A stretch of 10,640 nucleotides of DNA from Proteobacteria bacterium UBA1844. Lineage in GTDB: Bacteria > Pseudomonadota > Gammaproteobacteria > Steroidobacterales > Woeseiaceae. Made by a program: the position numbers and the translations under genes. Location: the NCBI GenBank assembly GCA_002338615.1, contig DDIS01000152.1, forward strand, positions 7,704-18,343, read 5' to 3'. Under the pieces are notes generated by a model. It worked only from the letters and a program-made list of their open reading frames with translations. It searched no databases and was not told where the DNA came from. Below are positions 1-3,998 of this stretch, one piece after another. The first letter of the stretch is position 1; each line of letters starts with the position of its first letter.

Positions 1-434
1 CGCTTCTCGAGCGGCTCGAAGTCGCGGGCCACAAGACTATAGATCGCGCTGCCCGAAGTATTGGTATAGACAAGAGGGTTCCAGGCCCATTCCTGCAGCG
101 TTTCAAGTGACCAAAGTTTTGCCTGGATTTCATGCTGCAAAAGCGCAGCGTCCACCTGGTTCGCCCGCGATAACTGATCACGATCAATTGCCTGGAGCGC
201 CTTCTCATACTCCTTGTACATACTTCTTTCTTTCTTACGCGCTCGCGCATCGACCTGATCGAGTTTGCCGTCGCCGCTATGGTCTCCGACCAGCGTCGCC
301 GAAACCGGGGAGAAGTTGCTAAGGTCCGCAAGGTATTCCTGGGAGAGATTTGCAAATGCGTCATCGGCGTCGGCGCGCGCCGTGGCGGTGCAAACAATAG
401 CCAGCAAAGCCAAGGCTGCGGTAAGTCGTTTCAT
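1..434 (-). CDS. DUF885 family exported protein, 5' part (runs off the window)
   Basis: An open frame reads leftward from ATG at 434-432 to the window edge, giving 144 residues without a stop. The N-terminus (MKRLTAALALLAIV...ARA) is a clear Sec signal peptide, with likely cleavage after ARA at residue 21. The mature start reads EYLADLSNFSPVSATLVGDH, which matches the opening of DUF885 proteins ('EYLD..L..SPVSAT..GDH'). Later come a charged helical stretch, a WNPLVYTN segment and a VARDFEPLEK segment, also at the places expected in this family, whose full length is near 600 residues. DUF885 proteins are exported, mostly uncharacterised, and often viewed as metallopeptidase-like; the HExxH-type region would lie outside the window, so activity cannot be judged. 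GGAA at about 10 bases upstream is only a weak ribosome site. The gene is divergent from the L,D-transpeptidase-like gene. Family assignment is from remembered motifs. Confidence 0.75.
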   Translation of the reverse strand, partial: MKRLTAALALLAIVCTATARADADDAFANLSQEYLADLSNFSPVSATLVGDHSGDGKLDQVDARARKKERSMYKEYEKALQAIDRDQLSRANQVDAALLQHEIQAKLWSLETLQEWAWNPLVYTNTSGSAIYSLVARDFEPLEK

Positions 435-489
435 TGCATTGTTCCGGGTGCTGTCCAGTGCATAAACGATAGCATGGAGATGTAGTTCT

Positions 490-568
490 GGCTCGGACTA
501 TTCATGAATTCGCTGGTGCAGAAAGACCTCAGCACAATCATCACGGCGATTCATGGATAGTCCGTGCC
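490..568. repeat. imperfect inverted repeat in divergent intergenic region
   Basis: Arms at 490-509 and 549-568 are reverse complements at 18 of 20 positions; the right arm reads ATTCATGGATAGTCCGTGCC. The spacer is 39 bases. The structure fills much of the 154-bp gap between the divergent DUF885 and L,D-transpeptidase-like genes. It could be a regulatory hairpin, an operator with two half-sites, or a small dispersed palindromic element. No T-tract follows either arm, so it is not a standard intrinsic terminator. Confidence 0.7.
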
Positions 569-588
569 AGCCGCTGTAATATCGAGGC

Positions 589-1485
589 ATGGTCCCGTTC
601 CGAGTCTTGCTGCCGCTGCTACTGGCGGTGTCCAGCGTGCATGCTGCACCTCGATGGCCGGCATTCATACTCGAGGTACCGCCAAACGTTCCGGATATAT
701 TCATCGCTGATGCAGGCAACGCGGTGATTTATCGCTATGAGCAGAAGTCCGGCGTGGTTCGGCTTGGGGGCAAGAGTTATATGTCAATAGGCCAGTACGG
801 TGTTGGCAAGAAAGCGTCCGGGGACCGCAAGACGCCACTCGGAATATATTTTGTAATCGATCATCTGGACACGAGCCGCCTGCATGAAAAATACGGCGTC
901 ATGGCCTTTCCGCTCGATTATCCCAATGTGCGCGATCGCCAGTTCGGGCGCGCTGGAAACGGCATCTGGGTGCACGGCGTGCAGCAGGGCGCCGGGCCGC
1001 GACCGCCGTTCGATACCGACGGTTGCCTCGCACTGCCGAATGACGACCTCGACAGGCTGCGCCGCAACTTCGTGCCACTCATAACCCCGGTCATCATCGC
1101 ACGGGAAATCAAATGGCAGAGTGAGGAAACGCGCGAGCGCATTCGGGATGAATTGCGCACACTCGTGGAGCGCTGGGCTTCAAGCTATGCGGCCAAAGAC
1201 CAGGAAGAACACCTGTCTCTGTACGCTGATGAGTTTAGCTATCGTGGACTGTCGCGCGATGAGTGGGCGACATTCCGGGCTCAATCGCTGCCTGGGAGCC
1301 CGAGGTCCGAGACTGTGGTTGGCGATCTGCTGTTGCTGGCGGACCCGGAAGAAGTGGAACTGTATCTCAGCCGGTTTCGAATGCTGACCGTGGCGGGGCA
1401 GGATCGCCACGCCACGACCAAGCGCCTCTACTGGCAGCGCGGCAGTGACGGCGTTCTCAGAATTGTCGCGGAGGACAACGGCTAG
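589..1485 (+). CDS. exported YkuD-type L,D-transpeptidase-like protein with C-terminal NTF2-like domain
   Basis: A 298-residue protein with a Sec signal peptide (residues 1-19, cleavage after VHA), so it should act in the periplasm on peptidoglycan peptides. Residues about 35-172 form a YkuD catalytic domain: 'GKKASGDRKTPLGIYFV' at 73-89, the histidine of 'WVHG' (H129) and the nucleophile C146 in 'TDGCLALPN'. Family members use this Cys for 3-3 cross-links, lipoprotein attachment or its reversal. The usual S/T-H-G-C motif is T-D-G-C here, a variant I recall from a proteobacterial subgroup. Residues about 185-296 (LVERWASSYAAKD...LYADEF...W..FR) look like an NTF2/SnoaL-type domain, as found on some of these proteins. 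ATG 589 is the first possible start after an in-frame TAA at 577. GAGG lies only one base before it, so initiation is unclear; TAATAT at 577-582 could even give a near-leaderless mRNA. It converges on dsbA with 12 bases between stops. The exact reaction is unknown. Confidence 0.85.
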   Translation: MVPFRVLLPLLLAVSSVHAAPRWPAFILEVPPNVPDIFIADAGNAVIYRYEQKSGVVRLGGKSYMSIGQYGVGKKASGDRKTPLGIYFVIDHLDTSRLHEKYGVMAFPLDYPNVRDRQFGRAGNGIWVHGVQQGAGPRPPFDTDGCLALPNDDLDRLRRNFVPLITPVIIAREIKWQSEETRERIRDELRTLVERWASSYAAKDQEEHLSLYADEFSYRGLSRDEWATFRAQSLPGSPRSETVVGDLLLLADPEEVELYLSRFRMLTVAGQDRHATTKRLYWQRGSDGVLRIVAEDNG

Positions 1486-1497
1486 CAGCCTGTCGGG

Positions 1498-2355
1498 CTA
1501 TTCCGTACTTTCGCGATCTATCAGTTCGTTGATGACTTCGATCAACTTCGGAAAACTGCCAGCTTCGGCTGCGCTGGTACGGTACTTGCCGTTCACAACG
1601 ATCGCCGGCACGCTCGCAATGCTGTAACGCCGCGCAAGGTCTTCCGCCCGGAGCAATTTTTGCGCAACTTCGAAAGAACTCCAGGTCTTATGGAAGTCTT
1701 CGCTGCTGACGCCGTAGCGCGTGAACAGTTTCTCGATTGCGTCCTCGGACAGCAGCCGGTTGCCGCGGCGGTGATATTCTTCGAACACGGCCTGGCGAAA
1801 CGCGGCATCGTCTTTAATTGCGCCATTGCGAGCCAGCGCTTCCTCGGTGTAGTACAACTGCGCATGCGTTTTCACCACCTGGTTCCACATCGCAGGCACG
1901 CGTACGAAACGTACGTTGGGCGGCACATTGGCCGCCCAGGCATTCAGAGTGGGCTCAAGGTCATAGCAGTGCGGGCAGCCGTACCAGAAAAATTCAGCGA
2001 CCTCGATCTTGTCGGCGCCGCCAATGGTCGGCTGGCTCGGGACCAGCCGCACATAGTTGGTGCCTTCCTTGTACTTGTAAGTACTTGCAGTTGCGGGCGT
2101 ATCGGCACGCGCGAGGAGAATCGCGGATTCATCCGAGGCCTTGGGTTCGGCTGCGGATTCCTCAACGACGACGACGGCTTCTTCCGTATCTTCCACGGCC
2201 GTCGCTGCCGACTCATCCCCGGTAGCCTCAATCGATTCCTGTACTTCTGCTGCGCTATCTTCGTTGACCGGTGGCGCTTCTTCTTTGCCGCAACCCGAGA
2301 ACGCCAAAAGGAGTGCCGAGAGAATGGCTGCTTTTTTAAGTGTCGATAAAGTCAT
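1498..2355 (-). CDS. dsbA: thiol:disulfide interchange protein DsbA, lipoprotein form
   Basis: A 285-residue thioredoxin-fold oxidase that introduces disulfides into exported proteins. The active site CPHC is at residues 127-130 (EFFWYGCPHCYDLEP), and the cis-proline loop is SVP at 248-250. The helical insert typical of DsbA lies between them. The N-terminus is a lipoprotein signal ending in LLLAFSGC, with C22 as the likely lipidated residue; the -3 residue is Phe rather than Leu, so lipidation is probable, not certain. Residues about 23-90 form an Ala/Glu/Ser/Val-rich acidic linker that would hold the catalytic domain away from the membrane; classical soluble DsbA is near 210 residues and lacks this part. 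ATG 2355-2353 overlaps the TAA of the cytochrome c4 gene (TAATG), so the two are translationally coupled. The DsbB partner is not in the window. Confidence 0.93.
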   Translation of the reverse strand: MTLSTLKKAAILSALLLAFSGCGKEEAPPVNEDSAAEVQESIEATGDESAATAVEDTEEAVVVVEESAAEPKASDESAILLARADTPATASTYKYKEGTNYVRLVPSQPTIGGADKIEVAEFFWYGCPHCYDLEPTLNAWAANVPPNVRFVRVPAMWNQVVKTHAQLYYTEEALARNGAIKDDAAFRQAVFEEYHRRGNRLLSEDAIEKLFTRYGVSSEDFHKTWSSFEVAQKLLRAEDLARRYSIASVPAIVVNGKYRTSAAEAGSFPKLIEVINELIDRESTE

Positions 2356-3008
2356 TATTTCAATCCCTGAACATAGGACGCCAAGGCCGTGATGTCTTCC
2401 TGGTTCAAGCGCTCCGAAATGTCGCGCATGATGCGGGTCTTACCATCTGACCGGCGTTTGCCAGCGGCATAATCGTTGAGCTGTTTTGCGATATAGGCTG
2501 AATGCTGGCCTGCGAGCAGCGGGTAGCTGGCGGCTGGATTGCCACGGCCGGTCGGGCCATGGCACGCGGCACAAGCGGCGACGCCTTCTTCGCTGTTGCC
2601 TGCGCGCCAGAGCGCTTCACCACGGCTGATGAGGTCCGGATCAGCCACGGCCTGGGCCCCTACGGGCAGACTCTCGTAATAGACCGCGAGATCATTGATG
2701 TCCTGATCGGACAGCATCATCGCCTGCGGCGTCATCAAGGGGTCGCTGCGCAGGGCTTTTGCATCGGGATTGTTCGGGTCCGACTTGAATGCCTTGAGCT
2801 GGGCAACGATATACGGTGCCGCCTGGCCGGCCAGGTTGGGCCAAATTGGCGACATACTGTTACCTTCTGCACCGTGGCAGGCAGAACAGGGTGCGGATTT
2901 TGCTTCGCCGGACTTGGCATCGCCATCGACCAGGCTCGCGGCCCGGGCATCAATGGCAATAAAGTTGAGACCAGCCAGTACAATCAAAAGGACAATGTTC
3001 ATTTTCAT
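2355..3008 (-). CDS. dihaem cytochrome c4
   Basis: A periplasmic electron carrier of the c4 family, which passes electrons to terminal oxidases. From ATG 3008 it has 217 residues. A signal peptide covers residues 1-23 (cleavage near ARA-AS). Two haem-binding motifs are present: CSACH at 41-45 and CAACH at 146-150, each followed by a c4-type 'P.LAGQ' segment (58-62 and 163-168). Probable distal Met ligands lie in LMTPQAMM (91-98) and RIM (192-194). Two tandem class I haem domains fit the family size. The frame stays open upstream to 3104, but residues before 3008 are not signal-like, so I choose ATG 3008; ATG 3002 is also possible. AGGAG lies 14 bases before 3008, longer than normal, so the start is not settled. 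It is first in a unit with dsbA and divergent from engB, as in Pseudomonas. Confidence 0.93.
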   Translation of the reverse strand: MKMNIVLLIVLAGLNFIAIDARAASLVDGDAKSGEAKSAPCSACHGAEGNSMSPIWPNLAGQAAPYIVAQLKAFKSDPNNPDAKALRSDPLMTPQAMMLSDQDINDLAVYYESLPVGAQAVADPDLISRGEALWRAGNSEEGVAACAACHGPTGRGNPAASYPLLAGQHSAYIAKQLNDYAAGKRRSDGKTRIMRDISERLNQEDITALASYVQGLK

Positions 3009-3153
3009 GGCGTAAGTAGCGACTCCTAACAAGATGGCTGCCCCGATTTGCTCACAGGGATTCTGAATCGTCGCTTCTTCGCGAACGGCGATCAGCAATC
3101 TCAAATGGGCTGCGCCAACGATACGTGGCGCCGGGTGTCAGTACTTGCGCAAA

Positions 3154-3159
3154 ATTATA
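3154..3159 (-). promoter_or_regulatory. candidate -10 element for cytochrome c4-dsbA
   Basis: The minus strand carries a perfect TATAAT here, in the 176-bp gap between the divergent cytochrome c4 and engB genes. No good TTGACA-like element lies 16-18 bases upstream, so it rests on the -10 alone. The leader to ATG 3008 would be about 140 bases. A TTATAC on the plus strand (3155-3160) could equally serve engB, so the two promoters may overlap. An 8-base palindrome TTGCGCAA (3145-3152) is adjacent. Confidence 0.35.
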
Positions 3160-3184
3160 CACATATTCAAAGGCGCGTACCCCC

Positions 3185-3769
3185 ATGTCTGAGTACCCCC
3201 AAGCCCATTTTCTTACCAGTGCCAACGCTCAGAGCCAATTCGTTGCGGACGACGGAGCGGAGGTTGCCGTTGCGGGCCGCTCCAATGCGGGCAAGTCGAG
3301 CGCAATCAACATCATCGTGAACCGGCGCCAGTTCGCTCGCACCAGCAAGACCCCGGGCCGTACCCAGCTCGTAAACTTTTTCAGTCTCGCTGACGGCAAA
3401 CGGCTGGTCGATTTGCCAGGCTATGGCTTTGCCCGCGTAAGCGTAGCGACCCGGCAACATTGGGGGGAGTTGCTGGCCGACTACTTTCGTACCAGGAGCA
3501 GCTTGCAAGGCCTGATACTGGTGGCCGATATCCGCCGCCGGCTCACGGATTACGACGAGCATATGCTGGAATTTGCCGAGTCCGTCGATTTGCCCGTGCA
3601 CATCCTGCTGACGAAAGCGGATAAACTGAAACGCGGCCAGCGCTCGCAGGCCGTGCTCGAGGTCAGGAAGGAACTGGGCGAGCGCGCAACGGTACAGTCG
3701 TTCTCGGCCCTGACCAGGGATGGTGAAATCGAAGCCCGCACGGTCCTCGAGAAATTCTTGCGCAGCTAG
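3185..3769 (+). CDS. engB: ribosome biogenesis GTPase EngB (YihA/YsxC)
   Basis: A 194-residue TRAFAC-class GTPase that assists late assembly of the 50S ribosomal subunit. The G motifs are in order: G1 GRSNAGKSS (31-39), G2 region TSKTPGRTQ (53-61), G3 DLPGYG (76-81), G4 TKADK (143-147) and G5 region SFSALT (172-177). 'KTPGRTQ..NFF' and 'DLPGYGFA' are characteristic of EngB rather than Era or Der. The frame is open to ATG 3125, but the first 20 residues from there are not conserved; starting at ATG 3185 gives the usual 'F..S......P' beginning and family length near 200. AAAGG about 11 bases upstream is a weak ribosome site. It is divergent from cytochrome c4 and convergent with polA. The hairpin just after its stop has its T-run only on the minus strand, so no obvious terminator serves engB itself. 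Confidence 0.96.
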   Translation: MSEYPQAHFLTSANAQSQFVADDGAEVAVAGRSNAGKSSAINIIVNRRQFARTSKTPGRTQLVNFFSLADGKRLVDLPGYGFARVSVATRQHWGELLADYFRTRSSLQGLILVADIRRRLTDYDEHMLEFAESVDLPVHILLTKADKLKRGQRSQAVLEVRKELGERATVQSFSALTRDGEIEARTVLEKFLRS

Positions 3770-3770
3770 C

Positions 3771-3810
3771 AAAAAAAGGCCCCGGTGGGTGCGGGACCAC
3801 ATCCGGGGCC
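3771..3810 (-). terminator. intrinsic terminator reading leftward from polA side
   Basis: On the minus strand GGCCCCGG (3810-3803) pairs perfectly with CCGGGGCC (3785-3778) across a 17-base loop, followed at once by seven T residues (3777-3771). The plus-strand reading has no T-run after the hairpin, so it ends leftward transcripts. It lies about 190 bases beyond the polA stop, leaving room for an independent small transcript between polA and the terminator. Confidence 0.9.
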
Positions 3811-3888
3811 AGTACTTCGCAACTGGTTTGGGGTAACCGGGTTGCTGGCCTGTTTAGGGAGATAAACAGGCGAGTGTTTATGGCACTC
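3771..3888 (-). ncRNA. candidate trans-acting small RNA between polA and engB (Spot 42/ErsA position)
   Basis: The region downstream of polA on its strand has no plausible protein but has small-RNA hallmarks. From a predicted start near 3888, the transcript would be about 118 nt: a 5' hairpin GAGTG/CACTC (3888-3872); a second hairpin with a perfect 8-bp stem CCTGTTTA/TAAACAGG (3870-3849) and a UCUCCC loop (3862-3857); a less structured part (3848-3811); then the strong terminator ending in U7. E. coli Spot 42 (109 nt) and Pseudomonas ErsA (about 130 nt) are encoded at this same polA-engB site. I see no clear sequence match to Spot 42, so homology is positional only. A UCUCCC loop could pair with purine-rich ribosome-binding sites, which is inference. 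The 5' end is uncertain; a start from the TATAAT at 3959-3954 would give about 175 nt. The alternative is a long polA 3' UTR. Confidence 0.55.
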
Positions 3889-3894
3889 AGGAAT

Positions 3895-3921
3895 TAAGAG
3901 TGCGGAACAGCACATTAGTTC
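3895..3921 (-). promoter_or_regulatory. sigma-E/AlgU-like promoter for the candidate small RNA
   Basis: On the minus strand GAACTA (3921-3916, preceded by GG) is followed after exactly 16 bases by TCTTA (3899-3895). The extracytoplasmic-stress sigma consensus is about GAACTT-N16/17-TCTGA, so each box differs at one base. Initiation would fall near 3888, at the first base of the 5' hairpin. ErsA of Pseudomonas is known to depend on this sigma class. This is a motif match only. Confidence 0.4.
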
Positions 3922-3953
3922 CCGATTTCTTGTAACTATATGATAAATAAGAA

Positions 3954-3959
3954 ATTATA
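3954..3959 (-). promoter_or_regulatory. candidate sigma-70 -10 element downstream of polA
   Basis: A perfect TATAAT on the minus strand sits in an AT-rich patch (about 3935-3965) that contrasts with the GC-rich surroundings. The hexamers 16-18 bases upstream (such as CGGCAT) do not resemble TTGACA. It could be an alternative start for the small transcript ending at 3771. Confidence 0.35.
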
Positions 3960-3998
3960 GTTTAGACAGGGTCTTGATGCCGTAGCGCAGCGCGACCT

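Noticed and set aside
1483..1500. Bidirectional terminator between the L,D-transpeptidase-like gene and dsbA
   Set aside because: Only a four-base TAGC/GCTA dyad with no T-run on either strand.
1660..2349. 229-codon plus-strand open frame opposite dsbA
   Set aside because: Fully antisense to DsbA, which has clear CPHC and cis-Pro motifs; the reverse frame shows no recognisable family.
2502..3029. 175-codon plus-strand open frame opposite cytochrome c4
   Set aside because: Shadow of a well-supported dihaem cytochrome gene; no ribosome site or motif of its own.
3167..3802. 211-codon minus-strand open frame opposite engB
   Set aside because: Antisense to EngB with all G motifs intact; it also runs into the terminator hairpin region. 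Typical GC-rich mirror frame.
3771..3810. Hairpin after engB as an engB terminator
   Set aside because: On the plus strand the A-run precedes the hairpin and no T-run follows it; it works only in the minus direction.
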